Origin: Kluyvera intermedia
GTDB lineage: Bacteria > Pseudomonadota > Gammaproteobacteria > Enterobacterales > Enterobacteriaceae
DNA: 64,000 nucleotides
Assembly (NCBI RefSeq): GCF_034424175.1
Contig: NZ_CP139986.1
Coordinates: 434,001-498,000, forward strand
Direction of reading: 5' to 3'
Below are positions 52,059 to 59,235 of the stretch, piece by piece. The translations under genes and the position numbers were made by a program. Each line of letters starts with the position of its first letter. Within the stretch, counting starts at the first letter, position 1. The notes beneath the pieces are model-generated. The model did not search any database and was not told the origin of the DNA. It saw nothing but the letters and a program-made list of their open reading frames with translations.

Positions 52059-53863
52059 TGGAAGGTTCTGATTTATTACTGGCGGGTGTGCTGTTTCTCT
52101 TTGCCGCTGTCGTGGCGGTACCATTGGCTGCAAGGCTGGGTATCGGTGCGGTTCTGGGTTATCTACTGGCGGGGATTGCCATCGGCCCATGGGGATTAGG
52201 CTTTATCAGCGATGTGGATGAAATCCTCCACTTCTCTGAGCTGGGCGTGGTGTTCCTGATGTTCGTGATTGGGCTTGAGCTGAATCCGGCGAAGCTGTGG
52301 CAATTACGGCGTCCTATTTTTGGTATTGGCGCCGCTCAGGTCATTTTTAGTGCAGCCATTCTTGGCGGGTTGCTGATGCTGACCAACTTCTCCTGGCAGG
52401 CCGCAGTGATTGGCGGTATTGGCTTGGCGATGTCGTCCACGGCAATGGCGTTGCAGTTGATGCGTGAAAAAAGCATGAATCGCAATGAGTCCGGCCAGTT
52501 GGGTTTTTCTGTCCTGCTGTTCCAGGATTTAGCGGTGATACCAGCGCTAGCGCTGGTGCCGTTATTGGCGGGAGCCGGTGATGACCACTTCGATTGGCAG
52601 ACCGTTGGCTTGAAGGTGCTGGCTTTTGCCGGGATGTTAATTGGTGGGCGCTACCTGCTACGCCCGGTATTCCGCTTTATCGCCAGCTCTGGCGTGCGTG
52701 AAGTGTTTACCGCCGCGACGCTGTTGCTGGTGCTTGGCTCCGCGATGTTTATGGACGCTCTGGGACTGTCGATGGCGCTGGGGACTTTTATCGCCGGTGT
52801 GCTGCTGGCGGAAAGTGAATATCGCCATGAGCTGGAAATTGCCATCGAACCGTTCAAAGGTCTGCTGTTAGGGCTGTTCTTTATTTCGGTGGGCATGTCA
52901 CTCAACCTCGGGGTGCTTTACAGCCATCTTTTGGTGGTGATTGGCTGCGTCGCCGGGCTGGTGGCGGTGAAAACGCTGGTGCTCTATCTTCTGGCTCGAT
53001 TGCACGGCTTACGTAGCTCAGAACGGATGCAATTTGCTGGCGTGTTGAGTCAGGGTGGGGAGTTTGCTTTCGTGCTGTTCTCGGCGGCCTCATCATTCAA
53101 AGTCTTTAAAGGCGACCAGATGTCGCTATTGCTGGTGACTGTTACGCTCTCGATGATGACCACCCCGCTGCTGATGAAGCTTATCGATCTCGTGCTCTCC
53201 CGTCGTTTTAATGCGCCGGAAGAGGAGGATGAAGCGCCGTGGGTTGAGGACGATAAGCCGCAGGTTATCGTGGTCGGTTTTGGTCGCTTCGGTCAGGTGA
53301 TTGGTCGTTTGTTGATGGCCAATAAGTTGCGTATTACCGTACTCGAGCGCGATATCAGTGCGGTCAACCTGATGCGTAAATACGGTTACAAGGTTTACTA
53401 CGGCGATGCGACGCAGGTTGAACTTCTGCGTTCCGCGGGGGCTGAACAGGCGAAGTCGATAGTCATCACCTGTAATGAACCGGAAGATACGATGAAGCTG
53501 GTGGAGATCTGCCAGCAGCATTTCCCGCATCTGAATATTATGGCGCGTGCGCGGGGACGTGTGGAGGCGCACGAACTGCTACAGGCGGGCGTGGTACAGT
53601 TTTCCCGAGAAACATTTTCCAGTGCGCTGGAACTTGGACGCAAGGCACTTATCTCCACCGGCATGCATCCGCACCAGGCGCAGCGCGCGCAACTGCACTT
53701 CAAACGGCTGGACATGCGAATGCTGCGTGAGTTGATGCCGGTACACAGCGATACCCAACAAATTTCGCGCGTGCGTGAAGCCCGGCGAGAGCTGGAGGAA
53801 ATCTTCCAGCGAGAGATGCAACAAGAGCGACGGCAGTTGGACGGCTGGGACGAATTTGAATAG
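52058..53863 (+). CDS. kefB: Glutathione-gated K+/H+ antiporter KefB
   Basis: KefB exports K+ when electrophiles form glutathione adducts, acidifying and protecting the cell. The 601-residue protein matches E. coli KefB in length. A CPA2 membrane domain of about 12-13 helices (residues 1-380) contains GIGLAMSSTAMALQLM and the VLLFQDLAVIP segment, and the regulatory KTN/RCK domain follows with VIVVGFGRFGQVIGRLL (near residue 403) for NAD binding. ATG at 52058 gives family length and better ribosome-site spacing than 52055. yheV follows after 10 bp. Confidence 0.95.
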   Translation: MEGSDLLLAGVLFLFAAVVAVPLAARLGIGAVLGYLLAGIAIGPWGLGFISDVDEILHFSELGVVFLMFVIGLELNPAKLWQLRRPIFGIGAAQVIFSAAILGGLLMLTNFSWQAAVIGGIGLAMSSTAMALQLMREKSMNRNESGQLGFSVLLFQDLAVIPALALVPLLAGAGDDHFDWQTVGLKVLAFAGMLIGGRYLLRPVFRFIASSGVREVFTAATLLLVLGSAMFMDALGLSMALGTFIAGVLLAESEYRHELEIAIEPFKGLLLGLFFISVGMSLNLGVLYSHLLVVIGCVAGLVAVKTLVLYLLARLHGLRSSERMQFAGVLSQGGEFAFVLFSAASSFKVFKGDQMSLLLVTVTLSMMTTPLLMKLIDLVLSRRFNAPEEEDEAPWVEDDKPQVIVVGFGRFGQVIGRLLMANKLRITVLERDISAVNLMRKYGYKVYYGDATQVELLRSAGAEQAKSIVITCNEPEDTMKLVEICQQHFPHLNIMARARGRVEAHELLQAGVVQFSRETFSSALELGRKALISTGMHPHQAQRAQLHFKRLDMRMLRELMPVHSDTQQISRVREARRELEEIFQREMQQERRQLDGWDEFE

Positions 53864-53873
53864 AAGGTGAGAT

Positions 53874-54074
53874 ATGGCGGTACGTAAACGTTTTATTGCG
53901 GGCGCGAAATGCCCGTCGTGTCAGGCGCAGGATTCCATGGCAATGTGGCGCGAGAATAATATTGATGTGGTTGAATGCGTTAAGTGTGGGCACCAGATGC
54001 GAGAGGCGGATAAAGAAGCGCGCGATCATGTGCGTAAAGACGAACAAGTTATCGGTATTTTCCATCCAGAGTAG
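53874..54074 (+). CDS. yheV: Small zinc-ribbon protein YheV
   Basis: YheV is a 66-residue protein of the E. coli length with two CxxC pairs, CPSC (near 14-17) and CVKC (near 38-41), a four-cysteine zinc ribbon, and a charged C-terminus. Its function is unknown. It lies 10 bp after kefB with GAAGGTGAG upstream, so it is very likely part of the kefGB-yheV operon. Confidence 0.92.
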   Translation: MAVRKRFIAGAKCPSCQAQDSMAMWRENNIDVVECVKCGHQMREADKEARDHVRKDEQVIGIFHPE

Positions 54075-54169
54075 CGATCCGTGCTGTCTTTTTTTAAGCT
54101 TATGGGTACACGGGTGTAGAATTCCGCTACAATCTGCGCCACGAAATATTCCCAAGCTCAGGAGATATC

Positions 54170-54778
54170 ATGAAAGTAGCAAAAGACCTGGTGGTCAGCC
54201 TGGCCTATCAGGTACGTACAGAAGACGGTGTATTGGTTGATGAGTCTCCGGTAAGTGCACCGCTTGACTACCTGCATGGTCACGGTTCCCTGATCTCCGG
54301 CCTGGAAAATGCGCTGGACGGTCACGATGTGGGTGACAAATTCGACGTAGCTGTTCAAGCAAATGACGCTTACGGCCAGTACGATGAAAACCTGGTACAA
54401 CGCGTTCCTAAAGACGTGTTCATGGGTGTTGATGAACTGCAGGTTGGCATGCGCTTCCTGGCAGAAACCGACCAGGGCCCAGTACCGGTTGAAATCACTG
54501 AAGTTGAAGATGAGCACGTTGTGGTTGACGGTAACCACATGCTGGCTGGTCAGAATCTGAAATTCAACGTTGAAGTTGTCGCTATCCGCGAAGCAACCGA
54601 AGAAGAACTGGCTCATGGCCACGTTCACGGTGCAAACGGTCACGACCACGACCACGATCATGAAGGTTGCTGCGGTGGTCACGGCCACGATCACGACCAT
54701 GATCACGGTCACGAGCACGGCGGCGAAGGCTGCTGCGGCGGTGGCGGTAAAGGTCACGGCGGCTGCGGTTGCCACTAA
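54170..54778 (+). CDS. slyD: FKBP-type isomerase and nickel chaperone SlyD
   Basis: SlyD is a cytoplasmic peptidyl-prolyl isomerase and chaperone that also delivers nickel for hydrogenase assembly. The 202-residue protein (E. coli 196) has an FKBP domain (1-69 and about 130-146) with an inserted IF chaperone flap (about 70-129), and then a metal-binding tail from about residue 147 with some 16 histidines and 6 cysteines (DHDHDHEGCCGG, GHEHGGEGCCGG). The longer tail explains most of the extra length. It is convergent with slyX across a REP and a terminator. Confidence 0.95.
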   Translation: MKVAKDLVVSLAYQVRTEDGVLVDESPVSAPLDYLHGHGSLISGLENALDGHDVGDKFDVAVQANDAYGQYDENLVQRVPKDVFMGVDELQVGMRFLAETDQGPVPVEITEVEDEHVVVDGNHMLAGQNLKFNVEVVAIREATEEELAHGHVHGANGHDHDHDHEGCCGGHGHDHDHDHGHEHGGEGCCGGGGKGHGGCGCH

Positions 54779-54787
54779 GCCGTATGT

Positions 54788-54840
54788 TTGCCTGATGGCA
54801 CTACGCTTATCAGGCCTACGGTAGTCGGATGTTATTCGGC
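54788..54840. repeat. REP pair downstream of slyD
   Basis: TTGCCTGATGGCACTACGC with a CAGGCCTAC end is followed by an inverted, degenerate partner (GTAGTCGGATG to TTCGGC). It lies between the slyD stop and the slyD/slyX terminator. Confidence 0.75.
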
Positions 54841-54842
54841 AC

Positions 54843-54870
54843 AAAAAAGCGGGTTTCCCCGCTTTTTTTT
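54843..54870. terminator. Bidirectional terminator between slyD and slyX
   Basis: AAAAAAGCGGG-TTTC-CCCGCTTTTTTTT forms a G/C stem flanked by A and T runs. It serves slyD rightward and slyX leftward. Confidence 0.92.
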
Positions 54871-54874
54871 CGTC

Positions 54875-55093
54875 TCAATAATGAGGCGGTGGCGTCTCTT
54901 CAGACTGGGACGCAATGTTTGATGGCTGGCTGGCCTTTAGCTTATCGGTCAGTAGACGCAGGTGCTCGCGCAGTTTTGCCATTTCCAGTTCATGGGCGGT
55001 GACCGTTTGGTTGAGGTCATCAATGGTTACCTCCTGGAAGGCCAGTCGGCTTTCAAGCTCAGCCAAACGCACTTCGATAGTTGTTTCCTTCAT
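54875..55093 (-). CDS. slyX: Coiled-coil protein SlyX
   Basis: SlyX is a 72-residue protein of the E. coli length, predicted as one long coiled coil (LAELESRLAFQEVTIDDL to HLRLLTDKLKA) with a Pro-rich tail ending TPPPHY. Its function is unknown. ATG at 55093 has GAGAGAGAC upstream and gives family length; an in-frame start at 55204 adds 37 unsupported residues. It is divergent from fkpA. Confidence 0.93.
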   Translation of the reverse strand: MKETTIEVRLAELESRLAFQEVTIDDLNQTVTAHELEMAKLREHLRLLTDKLKASQPSNIASQSEETPPPHY

Positions 55094-55186
55094 GATGTCT
55101 CTCTCTACTGTTATCGCCAAAAGCGTTTCTGACGCGCGGATTCTACTCAACTTTTTTCGACTGTGCAGCACTCCTGTGCAGAGGGT

Positions 55187-55215
55187 GGAAACTAATTTAA
55201 ACAAAAAGAGTCTGA
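55187..55215 (+). promoter_or_regulatory. Candidate sigma-E promoter of fkpA
   Basis: GGAAACT (55187-55193) and TCTGA (55211-55215) are spaced 17 bp apart, close to the sigma-E pattern GGAACTT-N16-TCTGA. Sigma-E control of fkpA is established in E. coli. Confidence 0.55.
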
Positions 55216-55325
55216 AAAGAGTCGATATAAGAAGCGTTCATATGTAGATTTCCTCTACAACGTTCTATAGTACGCTTCTCAATTAGTTAACATTGGGGCG
55301 AGAGGCCCCGGTCCTGGAGAGATGG

Positions 55326-56147
55326 ATGAAATCACTGTTTAAAGTAACGCTTCTGGCAACCACAATGGCCGTTGCACTGAATGCGCCACTGACTTTTGCT
55401 GCTGACACTGCGGCGAAAGCAGCCCCGGCAGCCCAAAGCAAAGCTGCATTCAAAAATGACGACCAGAAATCTGCCTATGCATTGGGCGCATCGCTGGGTC
55501 GTTACATGGAAAACTCTCTGAAAGAACAGGAAAAGCTGGGCATCAAACTGGATAAAGACCAGTTGATCGCAGGCGTTCAGGACGCTTTTGCTGATAAGAG
55601 CAAACTGTCCGATCAGGAAATTGAACAAACTCTGCAGGCGTTTGAAACTCGCGTGAAGACCTCCGCTCAGGCGAAGATGGAAAAAGATGCAGCGGACAAC
55701 GAAGCTAAGGGTAAAACCTTCCGTGAGAAATTCGCGAAAGAGAAGGGCGTGAAAACCGCGAAATCTGGCCTGCTGTACAAGGTTGAGAAAGAAGGTACCG
55801 GCGATGCGCCGAAAGATACAGATACCGTTGTGGTTAACTACAAAGGCACCCTGACCGACGGCAAAGAGTTCGATAACTCTTACACCCGTGGCGAACCTCT
55901 GTCCTTCCGTCTGGACGGTGTTATCCCAGGCTGGACCGAAGGTCTGAAAAACATCAAGAAGGGCGGTAAAATCCAGCTGGTCATCCCACCAGATCTGGCT
56001 TACGGCAAAACCGGCGTTCCGGGTATCCCAGCTAACTCTACGCTGGTGTTTGATGTAGAACTGTTAGACATCAAACCGGCACCGAAAGCGGATGCGCAGC
56101 CTGAAGCTGCACCGGCTGCGAAAGCTGCTGAAGCGAGCAAAAAATAA
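55326..56147 (+). CDS. fkpA: Periplasmic FKBP isomerase and chaperone FkpA
   Basis: FkpA is a dimeric periplasmic isomerase with chaperone activity. The 273-residue precursor (E. coli 270) has a signal peptide (about 1-25, cleavage after TFA), a helical N-terminal dimerisation domain (to about 135), and an FKBP domain with VVVNYKGTLTDGKEFDNSY, GWTEGL and IPANSTLVFDVELL, then an Ala/Lys-rich tail. ATG at 55326 has GGAGAG about 6 bases upstream; the GTG- or ATG-type start at 55293 would spoil the signal peptide. A strong terminator follows. Confidence 0.96.
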   Translation: MKSLFKVTLLATTMAVALNAPLTFAADTAAKAAPAAQSKAAFKNDDQKSAYALGASLGRYMENSLKEQEKLGIKLDKDQLIAGVQDAFADKSKLSDQEIEQTLQAFETRVKTSAQAKMEKDAADNEAKGKTFREKFAKEKGVKTAKSGLLYKVEKEGTGDAPKDTDTVVVNYKGTLTDGKEFDNSYTRGEPLSFRLDGVIPGWTEGLKNIKKGGKIQLVIPPDLAYGKTGVPGIPANSTLVFDVELLDIKPAPKADAQPEAAPAAKAAEASKK

Positions 56148-56156
56148 GAGTATGAC

Positions 56157-56186
56157 AGCCGCCGCCCACTGGGCGGCGGCTTTTTA
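56157..56186 (+). terminator. Terminator of fkpA
   Basis: AGCCGCCGCCC-ACT-GGGCGGCGGCT forms an 11 bp stem followed by a T run. It lies 10 bp beyond the fkpA stop. Confidence 0.92.
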
Positions 56187-56312
56187 TTATCTGCCGGATA
56201 TAATTAATGCTGGAAAGCGCCTTATGCGCTGTATTACTTTAGATGCCCCTAATAGTGATGAGCCTGCCCTGACAACATAACGACAGGCTCCTGAAAAGGA
56301 GTGCTTTTTTTC

Positions 56313-57035
56313 ATGTCCAGGTCGCTTTTAACCAACGAAACCAGTGAACTTGATTTACTGGATCAACGTCCTTTCGACCAAACCGATTTCGATATCCTCA
56401 AATCCTACGAAGCGGTAGTGGACGGGTTGGCGATGCTCATTGGCTCCCACTGCGAAATCGTGTTGCACTCACTACAAGATCTCAAGTGTTCGGCAATACG
56501 CATTGCGAACGGCGAACATACCGGCCGAAAAATCGGTTCCCCGATTACTGATTTAGCGCTGCGGATGCTGCACGATATGACCGGGGCAGATAGCAGCGTT
56601 TCCAAATGCTACTTTACTCGCGCCAAAAGTGGCGTGCTGATGAAGTCTGAAACCATCGCTATCCGCAACCGTGATCACCGTGTCATCGGCTTGCTGTGCA
56701 TCAACATGAATCTCGATGTGCCATTCTCGCAGATTATGAACACCTTCATTCCGCCGGAAACGCCGGAAGTGGGCTCTGCGGTTAACTTTGCCTCCTCGGT
56801 TGAGGATCTGGTTACCCAGACGCTGGAGTTCACCATCGAAGAGGTCAATGCCGATCGTAACGTTTCAAATAACGCTAAAAATCGTCAAATCGTGCTTAAC
56901 CTCTACGAGAAAGGGATCTTTGATATCAAAGATGCGATAAACCAGGTTGCCGATCGCCTGAATATCTCGAAACATACGGTCTATCTCTACATTCGCCAGT
57001 TCAAAAGTGGTGATTTCGTGGGGCAAGATAAGTAA
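56313..57035 (+). CDS. yheO: YheO, PAS-like transcriptional regulator family protein
   Basis: YheO is a 240-residue protein with the E. coli length, formed by an N-terminal YheO-type PAS-like domain (about 20-130, with GSHCEIVLHSLQD and GLLCINMN) and a C-terminal helix-turn-helix (about 195-235, with VADRLNISKHTVYLYIRQF). The family is classed as predicted transcriptional regulators; targets are unknown. ATG at 56313 fits the family start MSRSLLTNE, with AAGGAG about 11 bases upstream; GTG at 56301 abuts that site. The stop overlaps the tusD start. Confidence 0.92.
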   Translation: MSRSLLTNETSELDLLDQRPFDQTDFDILKSYEAVVDGLAMLIGSHCEIVLHSLQDLKCSAIRIANGEHTGRKIGSPITDLALRMLHDMTGADSSVSKCYFTRAKSGVLMKSETIAIRNRDHRVIGLLCINMNLDVPFSQIMNTFIPPETPEVGSAVNFASSVEDLVTQTLEFTIEEVNADRNVSNNAKNRQIVLNLYEKGIFDIKDAINQVADRLNISKHTVYLYIRQFKSGDFVGQDK

Positions 57036-57421
57036 TGCGATTTGCCCTGATGGTGACCGGGCCGGCGTACGGCACGCAGCACGCAAGCAGCGCGCTGCAG
57101 TTTGCACAAGCGGCGCTGGCGGAAGGTCACGAGATAGCCTGTGTATTCTTCTATCGCGAAGGGGTTTATAACGCGAATCAGTTGACCGCTCCTGCTAGCG
57201 ATGAATTCGACCTTGTCCGCGCATGGCAGTCGCTGCATGACATGCATGGCGTGGCACTGCATATTTGCGTAGCGGCAGCGCTTCGTCGCGGCGTGACCGA
57301 TGAGAAAGAAGCGGGGCAACTGGGATTGCCGGCCTTCAATTTACAGCCGGGATTTTCGTTAAGTGGTTTAGGTGCCCTGGCTGAAGCCGCGCTGACCTGC
57401 GATCGGATGGTACAGTTTTGA
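57035..57421 (+). CDS. tusD: Sulfur relay protein TusD
   Basis: TusD passes sulfur from TusA toward TusE and MnmA in 2-thiouridine synthesis at the tRNA wobble position. The 128-residue protein has the E. coli length, belongs to the DsrE family, and keeps the reactive C78 in HICVAAALRRGV. It overlaps yheO by one base (TAATG) and tusC by one base (TGATG). TusB, TusC and TusD form a heterohexamer. Confidence 0.96.
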   Translation: MRFALMVTGPAYGTQHASSALQFAQAALAEGHEIACVFFYREGVYNANQLTAPASDEFDLVRAWQSLHDMHGVALHICVAAALRRGVTDEKEAGQLGLPAFNLQPGFSLSGLGALAEAALTCDRMVQF

Positions 57422-57780
57422 TGAAACGCGTTGCCTTTGTTTTTTCCAGTGCGCCGCACGGCAGCACGGCCGGCCGCGAAGGTCTGGACGCATTGCTGGC
57501 GACGTCGGCCTTAAGTGAAGACCTCGGCGTCTTTTTTATCGGAGACGGCGTGTTTCAACTGCTGAGTCAGCAAAAGCCCGGTGTGATTCTGGCGCGAGAT
57601 TATATCGCCACTTTCAAATTGTTGGCGTTATACGACATTGAAAACTGTTGGGTTTGTGCCGCCTCGATGCGTGAGCGCGGACTGACGGCTAACACCGCAT
57701 TTGTGAGCGATGTAGAACAGCTTGAACCCGCCGCCCTGCGCCAGCAGCTTAATGATTACGACGTGATTCTCCGTTTCTGA
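57421..57780 (+). CDS. tusC: Sulfur relay protein TusC
   Basis: TusC is the 119-residue DsrF-like subunit of the TusBCD complex, matching E. coli in length. It begins MKRVAFVFSSAPHG and includes CWVCAASMRERGL; family knowledge says it is structural and does not itself carry the transferred sulfur. ATG at 57421 overlaps the tusD stop (TGATG); a TTG at 57418 is a weaker alternative. TusB follows after 7 bp. Confidence 0.95.
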   Translation: MKRVAFVFSSAPHGSTAGREGLDALLATSALSEDLGVFFIGDGVFQLLSQQKPGVILARDYIATFKLLALYDIENCWVCAASMRERGLTANTAFVSDVEQLEPAALRQQLNDYDVILRF

Positions 57781-57787
57781 GGCCCCT

Positions 57788-58075
57788 ATGCTATTTACGC
57801 TCAGTACTTCTCCCTGGCATGCTGATATCGCTGGGATGCTTCGTCTGATGGGCGAAGGTGATGATTTGCTGCTGATGGCTGATGGTGTGCTCGCGGCGGT
57901 AGAACACAGCCATTTTGTTGAAATTCTTCGCGCCGCCCCAATATCTATCCACGTGCTAAATGAAGATGCGCAAGCGCGCGGTCTGTGTGCTCAAATTTCG
58001 AGCGATGTCATCGTGGTCAGCTATACTGACTTCGTCAGGTTAACGGTAAAACACGCGGCTCAAATCAGCTGGTAA
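57788..58075 (+). CDS. tusB: Sulfur relay protein TusB
   Basis: TusB is the 95-residue DsrH-like subunit of TusBCD, the E. coli length. Conserved parts are MLFTLSTSPWHAD at the start and SYTDFVRLTVKHAAQ near the end. Identity to the E. coli protein is lower than for its neighbours, with most changes in the middle. It ends 21 bp before the str promoter -35 element. Confidence 0.93.
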   Translation: MLFTLSTSPWHADIAGMLRLMGEGDDLLLMADGVLAAVEHSHFVEILRAAPISIHVLNEDAQARGLCAQISSDVIVVSYTDFVRLTVKHAAQISW

Positions 58076-58096
58076 CGTTTGACCGTTGTATATTTC

Positions 58097-58125
58097 TTGA
58101 CACCCTATCGGCATAGCCCTAAAAT
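58097..58125 (+). promoter_or_regulatory. str operon promoter
   Basis: TTGACA (58097-58102), a 17 bp spacer and TAAAAT (58120-58125) form a near-consensus sigma-70 promoter 73 bp upstream of rpsL. A CCTCAT/ATGAGG hairpin lies just downstream in the leader. Confidence 0.9.
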
Positions 58126-58198
58126 TTCGCGTCCTCATATTGCATGAGGCGATTTATTACGTGTTTACGAAGCGAAAGCTACAACCAGGAGCTATTTA

Positions 58199-58573
58199 AT
58201 GGCAACAGTTAACCAGCTGGTACGCAAACCACGCGCACGCAAAGTTGCAAAGAGCAACGTGCCTGCACTGGAAGCATGCCCGCAGAAACGTGGCGTATGT
58301 ACTCGTGTATATACTACCACCCCTAAGAAACCAAACTCCGCACTGCGTAAAGTATGCCGTGTGCGTTTGACTAACGGTTTTGAAGTGACTTCCTACATCG
58401 GTGGTGAAGGTCACAACCTGCAGGAACACTCCGTGATCCTGATCCGTGGCGGTCGTGTAAAAGACCTTCCGGGTGTTCGTTACCACACCGTTCGTGGTGC
58501 GCTTGACTGCTCCGGCGTTAAAGACCGTAAGCAATCTCGCTCCAAGTATGGCGTGAAACGTCCTAAGGCTTAA
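58199..58573 (+). CDS. rpsL: 30S ribosomal protein S12
   Basis: S12 sits at the decoding centre and is the target in which streptomycin resistance mutations arise. The 124-residue protein is nearly identical to E. coli S12. The PKKPNSALRK loop has wild-type lysines at mature positions 42 and 43, and RVKDLPGVRYH is also wild type, so no classical resistance substitution is seen. AGGAG precedes the ATG. It is the first gene of rpsL-rpsG-fusA-tufA. Confidence 0.99.
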   Translation: MATVNQLVRKPRARKVAKSNVPALEACPQKRGVCTRVYTTTPKKPNSALRKVCRVRLTNGFEVTSYIGGEGHNLQEHSVILIRGGRVKDLPGVRYHTVRGALDCSGVKDRKQSRSKYGVKRPKA

Positions 58574-58668
58574 TGGTTCTCCGTTAAGTAAGGCCAAACG
58601 TTTTATATTAATGTCAAACTAAACTCTTAGAGTTTTGGACAATCCTGAATTAACAACGGAGTATTCCC
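58574..58668 (+). promoter_or_regulatory. rpsL-rpsG intercistronic S7 control region
   Basis: In E. coli this spacer folds into the binding site by which S7 represses str operon translation. The 95 bp region here contains ACTCTTAGAGTTTTGG and an AACGGAG ribosome site and resembles that target. Function is by homology. Confidence 0.7.
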
Positions 58669-59139
58669 ATGCCACGTCGTCGCGTCATTGGTCAGCGTAA
58701 AATTCTGCCGGATCCTAAGTTCGGATCAGAGCTGCTGGCTAAATTTGTAAATATCCTGATGGTAGATGGTAAAAAATCTACTGCAGAAACCATCGTATAC
58801 AGCGCCCTGGAGACCCTGGCTCAGCGCTCTGGTAAAGATGGCCTGGAAGCTTTCGAAGTAGCCCTCGAAAACGTGCGCCCGACTGTCGAAGTTAAGTCTC
58901 GCCGCGTTGGTGGTTCTACTTATCAGGTTCCAGTTGAAGTCCGCCCGGTTCGTCGTAATGCTCTGGCAATGCGTTGGATCGTTGAAGCCGCTCGTAAACG
59001 CGGTGATAAATCCATGGCACTGCGCCTGGCGAACGAACTTTCTGATGCTGCAGACAACAAAGGTACTGCAGTTAAGAAACGTGAAGACGTTCACCGCATG
59101 GCAGATGCCAACAAGGCGTTCGCACACTACCGTTGGTAA
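58669..59139 (+). CDS. rpsG: 30S ribosomal protein S7
   Basis: S7 is a primary binding protein of the 16S rRNA 3' domain and the feedback regulator of the str operon. The 156-residue protein equals the S7 length found in most E. coli strains and Salmonella and lacks the C-terminal extension of the K-12 form. It begins MPRRRVIGQRKILPDPKFG and ends ANKAFAHYRW. It lies 95 bp after rpsL and 96 bp ahead of fusA. Confidence 0.99.
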   Translation: MPRRRVIGQRKILPDPKFGSELLAKFVNILMVDGKKSTAETIVYSALETLAQRSGKDGLEAFEVALENVRPTVEVKSRRVGGSTYQVPVEVRPVRRNALAMRWIVEAARKRGDKSMALRLANELSDAADNKGTAVKKREDVHRMADANKAFAHYRW

Positions 59140-59235
59140 TCCCTTCGGAGTCATAGTCACCAGGCGGGCGCTTCAGAGAAGCTGCCCGCTTTGGGTTACT
59201 TAACTGAACGCCTAAAAAGATAAACGAGGAATCAA